Assembly: GCA_903858275.1 (NCBI GenBank)
Contig: CAIOIC010000109.1
Coordinates: 1-64,000, forward strand
Direction of reading: 5' to 3'
Origin: an uncultured Verrucomicrobia subdivision 3 bacterium
GTDB lineage: Bacteria; Verrucomicrobiota; Verrucomicrobiia; Limisphaerales; UBA11358
Length of the DNA: 64,000 nt
Shown here: one piece after another, positions 37,571-46,768 of the stretch
Position numbering within the stretch: position 1 is the first letter of the stretch
Layout: each line of letters starts with the position of its first letter
Translations under genes and position numbers: made by a program
Notes under the pieces: model-generated
What the model was told of the DNA's origin: nothing
The model's database searches: none
Seen by the model: only the letters and a program-made list of their open reading frames with translations

Positions 37571-38470
37571 TCACGCCCAAAGTTTTTCCGGATAATCGCC
37601 CTTGGCAATGAGCTGGCGGATGCTTTCGACGACTTGCGGGCGGTCTTCGCGGTAGGTCACGCCAAACCACGAGTCGGCCGAGCGCAGCACCCGGCACTTG
37701 GCGCGGCCGCTGGTCACGATGTCGCCCACGGTGGCGGGAATGTAGCACTCGGATTTCTGCTCGCCGCCAGCCTTCGCCAAAAACTTCCCGAACTCCACCC
37801 GGAGCTGCGGGAACAGCGCGGGCGTGAAACCCCAGAAATTCATCGAGACCGCCTCGTCGCCGGTGAGCTGGGTGATTTTGCCGTCAGCCTCGGTATTCTT
37901 CGCGCCGCCGCCATCCGGCTCAATCTTCATCATCTCGACGATGTGCGTGAGATAATTATTGGCATCCACGCGCGAGACGCCGCGCGCCACGCTGCCGTGG
38001 GCGGACAGCGTGTTTTTAAGAATGAAACCGACCATCGCGTAGTCCGGCGTGCCGGAGGTCAAGTGTTGGGCGAGAACTTTGTAAGCCTGCTGGCCGTAGA
38101 AATCGTCGGCGTTGATGGCGGCGAAATTTTCTTTGACGATACCTTCGGCCATGAGGATGGCGTGCGTGGTGCCCCACGGCTTGGTGCGGCCGGCGGGCAA
38201 TTGGAAAGGCGCGGGCAGTTTATCGAGTTCCTGATATACGTATTCCACGGCGATGCGCTGCTCGAACCGCGCGCCGACAATTTCGCGGAACTGCTGCTCG
38301 ATGTCCTTGCGGATGACGAACACGAGCTTGCCGAAGCCGGCGCGCAGCGCGTCGAAAATGGAGTAGTCAATGATGGTCTCGCCGTTGGGGCCGACGGGAT
38401 CAATCTGTTTGAGACCGCCGTAGCGGCTGCCCATGCCGGCGGCGAGAACGAGTAGGGTAGGTTTAGCCAT
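37571..38470 (-). CDS. Sugar nucleotidyltransferase family protein
   Basis: LLVLAAGMGSRYGGLKQIDPVGPNGETIIDYSIFDALRAGF...WGTTHAILMAEGIVKENFAAINADDFYG. Confidence 0.9.
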   Translation of the reverse strand: MAKPTLLVLAAGMGSRYGGLKQIDPVGPNGETIIDYSIFDALRAGFGKLVFVIRKDIEQQFREIVGARFEQRIAVEYVYQELDKLPAPFQLPAGRTKPWGTTHAILMAEGIVKENFAAINADDFYGQQAYKVLAQHLTSGTPDYAMVGFILKNTLSAHGSVARGVSRVDANNYLTHIVEMMKIEPDGGGAKNTEADGKITQLTGDEAVSMNFWGFTPALFPQLRVEFGKFLAKAGGEQKSECYIPATVGDIVTSGRAKCRVLRSADSWFGVTYREDRPQVVESIRQLIAKGDYPEKLWA

Positions 38471-38665
38471 GAGTTGGATTTTAATTTTCCAGCGGCAACT
38501 GTCGAGGAAATGTGTGAAAAAGCATCAAATGGGCAACGAAATGCTCCCGTAACGCAAACGCAACACTGCTTTAAGAACTAATTCTATTTTCTTCCTTGAA
38601 ACGGTCTGCTCAATGGGCGACTATGAGAAATAATTATCCGCTGAAAGATTACTTTTAAGCAACCC

Positions 38666-39346
38666 GTGCAACAGATTTTTAAAACAACGAAGCTGGCAAT
38701 CCTCGCCCTGTTGGGCTTGGGGTTGGTTTTTGGCGGTGTTGCACGCGGGCAAACTTACACGAACAACGTCAATTCCTCGATTTCCGACGGCAATCCGGTG
38801 GGTTTGGCTTCGACCACCACGGTTTCCGGCCTGACGAACGTCATCAGCAGCATTCAGGTGAACCTTGATATCACCGGCGGGTTTAATGGCGATTTATACG
38901 CCTATCTGCTGGGTCCACAAGGCGGGTTTGCCGTTTTGCTGAACCGGGTGGGCATGAGCAGCGCCAATCCCTTTTCCTACAGCGACGCGGGCTTTAATAT
39001 AACCTTAAGTTCCGGCGCACCCAACATTCATTCTTATCTGAATGTGACCGACCCCCTGGGCGGTCAATTGACCGGAACCTGGGCTCCGGACGGACGCAAC
39101 ATCAGCCCCGGTTCCGCTCCCAGCGTATTCGATACGGCGGGGACTTCAGCCAATTTCGACCTCTTTGCCAGCACGATTCCGAATGGTGATTGGACTTTGT
39201 TTATCGCCGATTTGGGATCAGGCGGTGGCCAATCCACGCTGGTAAGCTGGGGGCTGACCATCGTTACGGTGCCCGAACCGCAGACTTGGATGCTGATTGC
39301 CGGCGGCTTTGGCGCTTTGCTGGCAACGCGACGTTTCCGCAAGTAA
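38666..39346 (+). CDS. PEP-CTERM sorted protein (proprotein convertase P-domain-like)
   Basis: Signal peptide; VNLDITGGFNGDLYAYLLGPQGGFAVLLNRVG; C-terminal VPEPQTWMLIAGGFGALLATRRFRK. Confidence 0.85.
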   Translation: MQQIFKTTKLAILALLGLGLVFGGVARGQTYTNNVNSSISDGNPVGLASTTTVSGLTNVISSIQVNLDITGGFNGDLYAYLLGPQGGFAVLLNRVGMSSANPFSYSDAGFNITLSSGAPNIHSYLNVTDPLGGQLTGTWAPDGRNISPGSAPSVFDTAGTSANFDLFASTIPNGDWTLFIADLGSGGGQSTLVSWGLTIVTVPEPQTWMLIAGGFGALLATRRFRK

Positions 39347-39411
39347 TCCCCCCTCCTCCTCCTCCCGCTGCCGGTTTTGAACTGCCAACCATATTGAGGT
39401 GGCTTGTAATG

Positions 39412-40050
39412 TTAGGCCAGTCGGCTCCGAAATTCCGCGCAAGCCTTCGCCACATCCGGAGCGTTAAGGATGGCGGAAACGACACAGATTCTTTGCGCCC
39501 CTGCCGCCAGCACAGCGTCCAGCGTCTGCAAATTGATGCCGCCAATGGCAAACCACGGAACGGTCACATTTGCCGCCGCCCAATGGACGTATTCGAGCGT
39601 CACGGGCTTAGCCGTCGGCTTGGTACCGGTGGCGTAAATTGGCCCAATGGCAACGTAATCCGCCCCCGCATCGAGCGCACGCTGCGCTTGGTCCGGCGCG
39701 TGCGTGGACAGGCCAATTTTAAGCTTTGAATTTTTGGCTTTAAGCTGGTCAACGTGCGCAGGCCCAGCGTCGAAAAAATCTTCCTGGCCGAGATGACAGA
39801 AGTCCACGCCGACTTCGCGCGCAATTTCCAGATGGTCGTTGATAACGAGGCCGACGTTCGCGCGGCGGATGACTGGCAGGATATTCTCCGCCATGACGCG
39901 GATTTCATCGGCTGAAGAATTCTTTGCGCGAAGTTGAATGAGGTCGCTGCCGCCGTCGCAAAGCTGCTGGGCGACGAGTTCCGGCGCGCGGCCATGCAAA
40001 TAGGCCGTGTCAACAAAGGTGTAAAGCTGGCAGTCCGCGAGCGGTTTCAT
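39412..40050 (-). CDS. thiE: Thiamine phosphate synthase
   Basis: LYTFVDTAYL...GGSDLIQLRAKNSSADEI, LVINDHLEIAREVGVDFCHLGQEDF, YVAIGPIYATGTKPTAKPVTLEYV. Confidence 0.93.
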   Translation of the reverse strand: MKPLADCQLYTFVDTAYLHGRAPELVAQQLCDGGSDLIQLRAKNSSADEIRVMAENILPVIRRANVGLVINDHLEIAREVGVDFCHLGQEDFFDAGPAHVDQLKAKNSKLKIGLSTHAPDQAQRALDAGADYVAIGPIYATGTKPTAKPVTLEYVHWAAANVTVPWFAIGGINLQTLDAVLAAGAQRICVVSAILNAPDVAKACAEFRSRLA

Positions 40051-40059
40051 TCCCGGAAA

Positions 40060-40135
40060 TTGAACAGCAAAGACACCAAGGCGCAAAGAAAAACCATTCT
40101 CACAAACTTTGCATCTTCGTGGCTTTGTTGTTCAA
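40060..40135. repeat. Inverted-arm intergenic repeat (same family as 30982-31052)
   Basis: ttgaacagcaaagacaccaaggcgcaaag versus reverse complement of right arm ttgaacaacaaagccacgaagatgcaaag (24/29). Confidence 0.8.
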
Positions 40136-40188
40136 AACAAAAAACGGCGGCAGGAAATCTCCCACAACCGCTTGCAAAATGGGTGTGC

Positions 40189-41478
40189 TTACTTCAAACC
40201 GACCAGATAGCCGAAGCGGGCGCGGAACTGGTCGGGCGTCACCTTAATGACGGCGGCAAGCTTCGCAAGCTGCTTGACGTCTTCGAAGTCTTCGCGTTCG
40301 AGGCGGATCATGTAGGCGCAGGCGCATTCATAGGCTTCGCCGTCCACGTTCACGCGGCGGTTCTGCATGCGGCCGGTCTTGGGATCGAGCATTTTTTCGA
40401 ACGGCAGCGGATTCATCTTGCCGTCCACAAAGCTGATGATGGCGCCGTATTTCTCGGCTTCGGCCGAGCGGAGGAATTTCACCGCGGCATAGCCGAGGTC
40501 GCGGGTGTATTCGGCGTCAAACGGAATGGGATCGGCGCAGCGGAGTTCATAGCCAAGATCCTTGTCAATGAAGGCCATGTTAATGCCGAGCTTTTCCAAG
40601 CGCTGGGTCAACAGCTCTTTCATCAGGCGGCCAAATTCAATTTCGCCGAGCCGCAGATGACCGTGATCATCTCGGATGATTTTGCCAAAATGCTGGAGTT
40701 CGCCTTCGGGCAGCGCAGCCAGCAGGCCCTTTTCACCGATGCCTTCAATCAAGCCTTCCGCGAGCACCACCAAGCCGTATTTGGAACCCTCGGCTTTGCG
40801 CTTGATGATGGAGCCGATGATAATGTCGCAGATTTCATCCACCGTGACCGGGCGACCGCGAAATTCTTCCAGGATGATGGACAGCGTGGCGGCGCTCGCC
40901 TTGGCGATGCCCAGCGCGAGATGACCCGCCGCGCGACCCATGCTGACAATGAGATACCAGCGCGACGTCGTGCGCGCGTCTTCCATCAAGTTGCGGACGA
41001 GCTGCACGCCGTAGTGGCGCGCGGTTTCGTAGCCGAACGTCGGCGCGGTGCCGGGCAGCGGCAAATCGTTGTCAATCGTCTTGGGAACGTGGGCGACCTT
41101 GATCTTGCCCTGGCTGTGCTTGGCGACGTAGCTGGCGGAAAAGGCCGTGTCATCGCCGCCGATGGAAACCAGGGCGGTAATCCCAAGCTTTTCAAACACG
41201 GTGAAGATATTTTTCATCTGCTCCTCGGACTTGGTGGGATTCGTCCGCGCGGTGCCGAGAATGGAGCCACCCTTGAGGTGGATATCCTTCACGTCGCGGA
41301 TGGTCAGCGGCTTGATCTGCGTGGTATCGCCCTGCGCGATGTATTTGAAGCCGTCGCGGAAACCTATGACTTCATAGCCTTGATTGATACCTTCGATGGT
41401 GGCGGCGGAGATGACGCCATTGAGTCCGGGCGCGGGACCACCGCCAACGAGAATTCCAAGTCTGCCTTTAAAGCTCAT
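40189..41478 (-). CDS. pfk: 6-phosphofructokinase
   Basis: MSFKGRLGILVGGGPAPGLNGVISAATIEGINQGYEVIGFRDGF, LVSIGGDDTAFSA, VPKTIDNDLPLPGTAPTFGYETAR, VSMGRAAGHLALGI. Confidence 0.92.
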   Translation of the reverse strand: MSFKGRLGILVGGGPAPGLNGVISAATIEGINQGYEVIGFRDGFKYIAQGDTTQIKPLTIRDVKDIHLKGGSILGTARTNPTKSEEQMKNIFTVFEKLGITALVSIGGDDTAFSASYVAKHSQGKIKVAHVPKTIDNDLPLPGTAPTFGYETARHYGVQLVRNLMEDARTTSRWYLIVSMGRAAGHLALGIAKASAATLSIILEEFRGRPVTVDEICDIIIGSIIKRKAEGSKYGLVVLAEGLIEGIGEKGLLAALPEGELQHFGKIIRDDHGHLRLGEIEFGRLMKELLTQRLEKLGINMAFIDKDLGYELRCADPIPFDAEYTRDLGYAAVKFLRSAEAEKYGAIISFVDGKMNPLPFEKMLDPKTGRMQNRRVNVDGEAYECACAYMIRLEREDFEDVKQLAKLAAVIKVTPDQFRARFGYLVGLK

Positions 41479-41583
41479 ATTTTGAATGTTAAGTTGATGA
41501 CCGCGAGATTGGCGCATATTGCCCGCATTGGGGAAAAATTCAATTCCATTCTTGCCGCAAACACCCCACAATTTGGCTGCATC

Positions 41584-42129
41584 ATGAACCGCGCCGTATT
41601 TCTCGACCGCGATGGCACGCTCATCGTCGAAAAAAACTACCTGCACCGACCCGAAGAGGTGGAGGTTTTTTCCGGCGTCGGCCCGGCGTTGAAACGGCTG
41701 GTGGACGCGGGGTTCAAGCTCATCATCGTCACGAACCAGTCCGGCATCGGGCGTGGTTATTACACGCTGGCCGACGCCGTCCGCGTGAACGAGCATGTCT
41801 GCAACCTGCTCGCCCGCGAGGGCGTGCCGATTGAAAAATGTTACATCGCGCCGGAAGCGCCCGACCAACCCAGCCGCGGGCGCAAGCCGTCGCCGCAGTT
41901 TTTATTCGAGGCGCGGGATGAAATTAATTTGAACCTCCCAGAGAGTTTCATGGTTGGCGACAAGTTGATCGACCTCGAATGCGGCTGGAATGCCGGCGTC
42001 AAAAAAAGCATACTCGTCCGCACTGGCTACGGCGCAAAGGAAGAAAAAATGTCGCCGGCGGCGGTTGCCCGCGCGGTGGCGGTCAATGATTTGACGGAAA
42101 TGGCAGATTGGGTTTTGAACTGCCAATAA
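41584..42129 (+). CDS. gmhB: HAD-IIIA phosphatase, D-glycero-D-manno-heptose-1,7-bisphosphate phosphatase-like
   Basis: MNRAVFLDRDGTLIVEKNYLHRPEEVEVFSGVGPALKRLVDAGFKLIIVTNQSGIGRGYY...GRKPSPQFL...MVGDKLIDLECGWNAGVKKSILVRTGYG. Confidence 0.9.
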   Translation: MNRAVFLDRDGTLIVEKNYLHRPEEVEVFSGVGPALKRLVDAGFKLIIVTNQSGIGRGYYTLADAVRVNEHVCNLLAREGVPIEKCYIAPEAPDQPSRGRKPSPQFLFEARDEINLNLPESFMVGDKLIDLECGWNAGVKKSILVRTGYGAKEEKMSPAAVARAVAVNDLTEMADWVLNCQ

Positions 42130-42131
42130 AT

Positions 42132-42203
42132 CCGCAGATTGCGCCGATTTTCGCAGACAATTTCTGCGTCAAAATAATCTGCGTTCATCTGCGAAATCTG
42201 CGG
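42132..42203. repeat. Inverted-arm intergenic repeat upstream of glmS
   Basis: ccgcagattgcgccgattttcgcaga versus reverse complement of right arm ccgcagatttcgcagatgaacgcaga (21/26). Confidence 0.75.
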
Positions 42204-42214
42204 TTAAATGTTTT

Positions 42215-44065
42215 ATGTGCGGCATCATTGGATACGTTGGAAAAAAAGCGGCCTCGCCCATCCTGCTGGAAGGCTTGCGGCGGCTGGAATACCGCGGCTA
42301 TGACAGCGCAGGCGTGGCGGTTTTGGACAAAGCAACCCTGACCGTCCGTAAAAAACTAGGTAAGATTGACGAGGGCATCGCGCGCCTGCTGAAGGCCGAA
42401 CCCGTCACCGGCACGCTTGGCATTGCCCACACCCGCTGGGCCACGCATGGCGTTCCATCCGATAAAAATTCCCACCCGCACCTCGACGCCTCCGGCAAAA
42501 TCGCCGTCGCCCACAACGGCGTCATCGAAAACTACGACTCACTCAAGCAGAAGCTGATTCAAGCCGGGCACAAGTTCAAATCCGACACGGACACAGAAGT
42601 GCTCGCGCATCTTATCGGCGATTATTATGCCAAACGCGCCGGCAAGAACGGTGATTCGCTCACCCAGGCCGTCTGCGACGCGCTGCGCGAAGTCATCGGC
42701 ACCTACGGTCTGGTGGTCATCTGCACGGATTTTCCGGACATAATGGTGGGCGCGCGGCGCGGTTCGCCGCTCATCATTGGGATCGGCAAAGATGAAAATT
42801 TTATTGCCAGCGACGCCAACGCCATCGTGGCGCACACCAAAAAAGTGATTTACCTGAACGACTACGACGTGGCGACCGTCACCGGCGACCGGTTCGACGT
42901 GCAGAATCTCGGCACGGAAACAGCCAACGTCCAGATCAGCAAGCTGGAATTTTCACAGGAGGACGCGGCGCGCGGCAAGCACGCGCATTTCATGCTCAAG
43001 GAAATCTACGAGCAGCCGCAGACGGTGCTGAACGCGCTGCGCGGGCGTTTGGATTTTGAAGGCGCGACGGCGAAGTTCGGCGGCCTGAACATGACGGCGG
43101 CGGAACTGCGGAACATTGACCGCATCGTCATCGCCGCCAGCGGCACGAGCTGGCACGCGGCGCTAGTAGGCGAATATTTGATCGAGGAACTGGCACAAAT
43201 TCCGGTCGAGGTGGAGTTCGCGCACGAGTTCTGTTACCGGAATTGTCCGCTGGAAAAAAACACCGTGCTGCTGGTGCTTTCGCAGTCCGGCGAAACGGCA
43301 GACACCCTCGCCGCACTGCGCGAAGCCAAGCGGCGGGGCCACCGCGCGCTGGCCATCGTCAACGTCGTCGGCAGCACCATCGCGCGCGAATCGGACGGCG
43401 GTATTTATATGCACGCCGGACCGGAAATCGGCGTCGCCTCGACGAAGGCATTTGTCTCGACCCTTTCCATTTTAACGCTGCTGGCGGTTCATCTCGGTCG
43501 GCTGCGCCATCTTTCCGCCAAGCGCGCGCTGGATGTTTTGCACGGATTGGAAGCCTTGCCAAAACAGATTGAAAAGTTACTGACGCAAAATGATTTGCTG
43601 AAAAAGCTGGCAAAGAAATATGCGAAGGCGGAGGACTTCTTTTTTCTCGGCCGCGGCTACACGTTTCCGATTGCGCTTGAAGGCGCACTGAAGCTGAAGG
43701 AAATTTCCTACATCCACGCCGAGGGCTATTCGGCGGCGGAGATGAAGCACGGGCCGATCGCACTGATTGACGCCAAGACCCCGACGGTTTTTCTCGTGCC
43801 GCAGGACGCGATGTATGAGAAAACGATGGCAAATCTCGCCATGATCCGCGCCCGCAAAGGCCCGATCATCGCGGTGGCAACCGAAGGCGACAAGGCCACA
43901 AAAAAAGTCGCGGAAGACATGATTTACCTGCCAAAGACGCTCGACTTGCTGAATCCGATTCTCGCCAGCGTGCCGCTGCAATTGTTCGCCTATCACATCG
44001 CTGTCGCGCGCGGCTGCGATGTGGACAAGCCCCGCAACCTGGCCAAAAGCGTGACCGTGGAATAA
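42215..44065 (+). CDS. glmS: Glutamine--fructose-6-phosphate aminotransferase
   Basis: MCGIIGYVGKKAASPILLEGLRRLEYRGYDSAG ... AVARGCDVDKPRNLAKSVTVE. Confidence 0.98.
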   Translation: MCGIIGYVGKKAASPILLEGLRRLEYRGYDSAGVAVLDKATLTVRKKLGKIDEGIARLLKAEPVTGTLGIAHTRWATHGVPSDKNSHPHLDASGKIAVAHNGVIENYDSLKQKLIQAGHKFKSDTDTEVLAHLIGDYYAKRAGKNGDSLTQAVCDALREVIGTYGLVVICTDFPDIMVGARRGSPLIIGIGKDENFIASDANAIVAHTKKVIYLNDYDVATVTGDRFDVQNLGTETANVQISKLEFSQEDAARGKHAHFMLKEIYEQPQTVLNALRGRLDFEGATAKFGGLNMTAAELRNIDRIVIAASGTSWHAALVGEYLIEELAQIPVEVEFAHEFCYRNCPLEKNTVLLVLSQSGETADTLAALREAKRRGHRALAIVNVVGSTIARESDGGIYMHAGPEIGVASTKAFVSTLSILTLLAVHLGRLRHLSAKRALDVLHGLEALPKQIEKLLTQNDLLKKLAKKYAKAEDFFFLGRGYTFPIALEGALKLKEISYIHAEGYSAAEMKHGPIALIDAKTPTVFLVPQDAMYEKTMANLAMIRARKGPIIAVATEGDKATKKVAEDMIYLPKTLDLLNPILASVPLQLFAYHIAVARGCDVDKPRNLAKSVTVE

Positions 44066-44094
44066 TCCTTCAATGATACCGCGGTTGTTGTTGA
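44011..44094 (+). repeat. 84-bp exact direct repeat, proximal copy (native glmS tail)
   Basis: cggctgcgatgtggacaagccccgcaacctggccaaaagcgtgaccgtggaataatccttcaatgataccgcggttgttgttga, identical to 49651-49734. Confidence 0.97.
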
Positions 44095-44459
44095 TGCATA
44101 CGGCACGACGATGGCCGCGCCTTGCGGGAAACTTACGCTGGCTGGTAGTCGATGGACTTGGGATAACTGACACAACGCAAACTCAGCGTAACTGCCGGCG
44201 GTATAAACCGAGTCGCCCGGATTGAACGCACTCACCTCACCGCGACCGCTTCAACAATCCCTGCCGCATCGCTACCTGGCGTGTAAAGCAACGCCGGTTT
44301 GCGGGCGTAATTTCCGGAACGGATGTAAGTCTCGACCGGATTAACCCCGACGGCACGCACGCGAACAAGAACTTGCCCGACATCTGGCTGTGGAACTGGC
44401 AGCTCCAGCAAACGCAACACGTCAGGTTCACCGAATTGATCTACGCGAATGGCTTTCAT
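44095..44459 (-). pseudogene. NADPH:quinone reductase / zinc-type ADH-like, 5' fragment, frameshifted and truncated
   Basis: [72 protein letters not shown] / frameshift / SAFNPGDSVYTAGSYAEFALCQLSQVHRLPASVSFPQGAAIVVPYA, ending at the 84-bp repeat. Confidence 0.88.
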
Positions 44460-44575
44460 GTTTGCTATCGGTTCACGGATAATCACACGGTGCTCAACCT
44501 CACTCAGTTTCATAAGGGAAATTATGATTTCACATTTGAATTGCCCAAGGTAAAATGCTATGATAATTTTTCCAG

Positions 44576-44686
44576 ATGAAGTCCAGTTTGTCAGGCTTTG
44601 CTAAATTATTTTTCAAGGCGGTTGGCCGCAACAAAAATAAAGCAGGCGTGATTCGCTTGTGCCAGGCGGCTTTCAAAAGAGCCTAA
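44576..44686 (+). CDS. Possible 36-aa basic small ORF upstream of the MFS gene
   Basis: [36 protein letters not shown]; stop lies 8 nt before MFS ATG. Confidence 0.3.
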   Translation: MKSSLSGFAKLFFKAVGRNKNKAGVIRLCQAAFKRA

Positions 44687-44694
44687 AACAGAAA

Positions 44695-45951
44695 ATGAAA
44701 ACGGCACCAACTTCACAATCCGGTGCTGTCCCGCATTGGTATAAGTGGGAAATGTTGGTGGTTCTCTGGATTGCTTTTTTCCTCCATCAAGGCTGTCGCC
44801 AGATTTACAATTCAGTGATCCCGCTCATCAAAACTGATCTCGGCTTGACCGATGTTCAGGCTGGCTTGGTCAGTTCCATTTTCACCTTGGTTTATGGTGT
44901 TCTGGTGCCGGTGGCGGGTTTGGTCGGCGACCGGTTTCCCCGCAAATGGATTATCTTTGCAAGTCTGTTGGTTTTCAGTAGTGGAACGTTGCTGACGGGG
45001 TTTAGCACCAGTCTCGTGATGATGGTGCTGCTCATCAGTATCACTACCGGCGGCGGCGAGGCGTTTTTTTATCCTTCGACCACCTCGCTGCTCGCGCAGT
45101 TTCACGAAAAAACCCGGGCGCTGGCATTGGGGCTTTTGCAAACCGGCCTTTACATCGGGATCACCGTCAGCGGGCTGCTGGCGGGCTGGATTGGCCAGAC
45201 ACACGGCTGGCGCAATTCGTTTCTGGTCTTCGGTGGAGCGGGCATTCTGTGGACAATCGTGATTGCCTTGCGTTTGCGCAACTCGCCGTTGCCGGCAGTA
45301 AGCACTAAGAGTACGATGGATAAAATCCCTACCCGAGAAGTTTTGTCCTATCTAATGCGCCGGCCAACGGTCTGGATGTTGAGTCTGGCCTTTGGCGGCA
45401 TGGTGTTTGTGGGGGTAGGCTATATGACGTGGATGCCGACGTTTCTCTACGAAAAGTTCCATCTCTCCGTAAAAGATGCCGCACTAAACTCGATGCTCTA
45501 CCACTTTAGCTTCGCCTTCCTTGGCGTGCTGGTGGGAGGGCGGGTTTCCGACGGGTTGGCGGCGCGACGACCAACAATCCGGATGGAAATTGGAATTCTC
45601 GGCCTGCTGCTCGGCGCACCGTTCATCTGGTTGATGGGCGCTTCGACAAATCTGACCATTGTCTATGTGGCGCTGGCGGGTTTTGGATTCTTCCGCGGGT
45701 TGTATGACTCGAACCTCTTCGCCGCCCTTTATGATGTGATTCCCGCGCGTTATCGTTCCTCGGCCACCGGGCTGATGCTCAGTTGCGCATTCACCGTGGG
45801 CGCGACATCGCCCGTTCTGCTGGGCTATCTGAAACAGCACATTAATCTCGGTATAGGTTTATCAGCGTTGGCGTTCGTTTATTTTTTCGGGGCAGCCTTG
45901 CTCTTCATCGCGTTGAAAGTCTTTTTTGCAAGAGATTATGTCCGCGAATAA
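44695..45951 (+). CDS. MFS transporter
   Basis: 12-TM pattern; DLGLTDVQAGLVSSIFTLVYGVLVPVAGLVGDRFPRKW, GRVSDGLAARRPTIRMEIG. Confidence 0.93.
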   Translation: MKTAPTSQSGAVPHWYKWEMLVVLWIAFFLHQGCRQIYNSVIPLIKTDLGLTDVQAGLVSSIFTLVYGVLVPVAGLVGDRFPRKWIIFASLLVFSSGTLLTGFSTSLVMMVLLISITTGGGEAFFYPSTTSLLAQFHEKTRALALGLLQTGLYIGITVSGLLAGWIGQTHGWRNSFLVFGGAGILWTIVIALRLRNSPLPAVSTKSTMDKIPTREVLSYLMRRPTVWMLSLAFGGMVFVGVGYMTWMPTFLYEKFHLSVKDAALNSMLYHFSFAFLGVLVGGRVSDGLAARRPTIRMEIGILGLLLGAPFIWLMGASTNLTIVYVALAGFGFFRGLYDSNLFAALYDVIPARYRSSATGLMLSCAFTVGATSPVLLGYLKQHINLGIGLSALAFVYFFGAALLFIALKVFFARDYVRE

Positions 45952-46002
45952 TCCTGATTCAACACACATGGATTCAACCATGCGGTTAATGAAACTCTTC
46001 AT

Positions 46003-46761
46003 ATGAAACTGGCAAACATGACCTGGCCTGAAATGGCCAAGCTGAAACGCGATCTTGTCGTTGTCCATCCGATTGCCGCGCTGGAACAACATAGCCGCCA
46101 TCTGCCCTTCTTTACGGATGCAATCCTTTGCGGTGCGGTGGCGGACGGCGTCGAGGCCACGCTGCCCAGCGATGTGTTGCTGCTGCCGGTGCAGTGGCTC
46201 GGGGCCTCCACCCATCATCTCGGCATGGCGGGTACCGTGAGCGCAGAAAACGAGACGCACATCAAACTTATCGCCGAACCGATGCGCTGCCTGCTGCGAC
46301 ACGGGTTCAAGCGGCAGTTCGTGCTTAACGGCCACGGCGGCAACAAGGATGGTTTTCACCTAGCCCTGCGCCAGCTCATCCTGGAGTTCCCCGACGCGCA
46401 GCTTTTTGGGGCGAGTTACTGGGAAGTAGCGACCGATGAAATTGCCAGGATTTTACAAGGCCCGATCAAGGCCGTCGGTCACGCATGCGAGTGCGAGACG
46501 GCGATGATGCTGGCCATCCAGCCGGACTTGGTGCGCCGCGACGCAATCCACAACGACCTGCTGGCCACGCGCCAGCCAAAGACTTTACGCGGCGTTTACG
46601 TCGCCCCTGACATGAAAGTACAAACCGAACACGGCGGCGTGGGCTACGCGGAACTCGCCACGGCGAAGAACGGGAAATTGCTGCTCGCGGCCGTTGTAAC
46701 ACGAGTCGTGGAAGTAATCCGGGCGACGCAGGTCATAAAACGGCGCGGCAAACGCAGTTGA
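46003..46761 (+). CDS. Creatininase family amidohydrolase-like protein
   Basis: VVHPIAALEQHSRHLPFFTDAILCGAVADGV, FVLNGHGGNKDGFHLALRQLILE, GHACECETAMMLAIQPDLV. Confidence 0.9.
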   Translation: MKLANMTWPEMAKLKRDLVVVHPIAALEQHSRHLPFFTDAILCGAVADGVEATLPSDVLLLPVQWLGASTHHLGMAGTVSAENETHIKLIAEPMRCLLRHGFKRQFVLNGHGGNKDGFHLALRQLILEFPDAQLFGASYWEVATDEIARILQGPIKAVGHACECETAMMLAIQPDLVRRDAIHNDLLATRQPKTLRGVYVAPDMKVQTEHGGVGYAELATAKNGKLLLAAVVTRVVEVIRATQVIKRRGKRS

Positions 46762-46768
46762 ACCAAAT

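Noticed and set aside
39349-39367. CCCCCCTCCTCCTCCTCCC pyrimidine tract after the PEP-CTERM gene
   Set aside because: Simple low-complexity tract in a short intergenic gap; no further structure.
39934-41583. 550-codon open extension of the gmhB-like ORF (731 aa in the ORF track)
   Set aside because: It is antisense to thiE and pfk, both strongly supported. High-GC codon bias readily opens this frame. The real start is ATG at 41584.
43993-44235. Minus-strand ORF ending ...STTTAVSLKDYSTVTLLARLRGLSTSQP as a gene
   Set aside because: Its C-terminal half is the antisense of the glmS tail; only the reductase portion is meaningful, and it is a pseudogene fragment.
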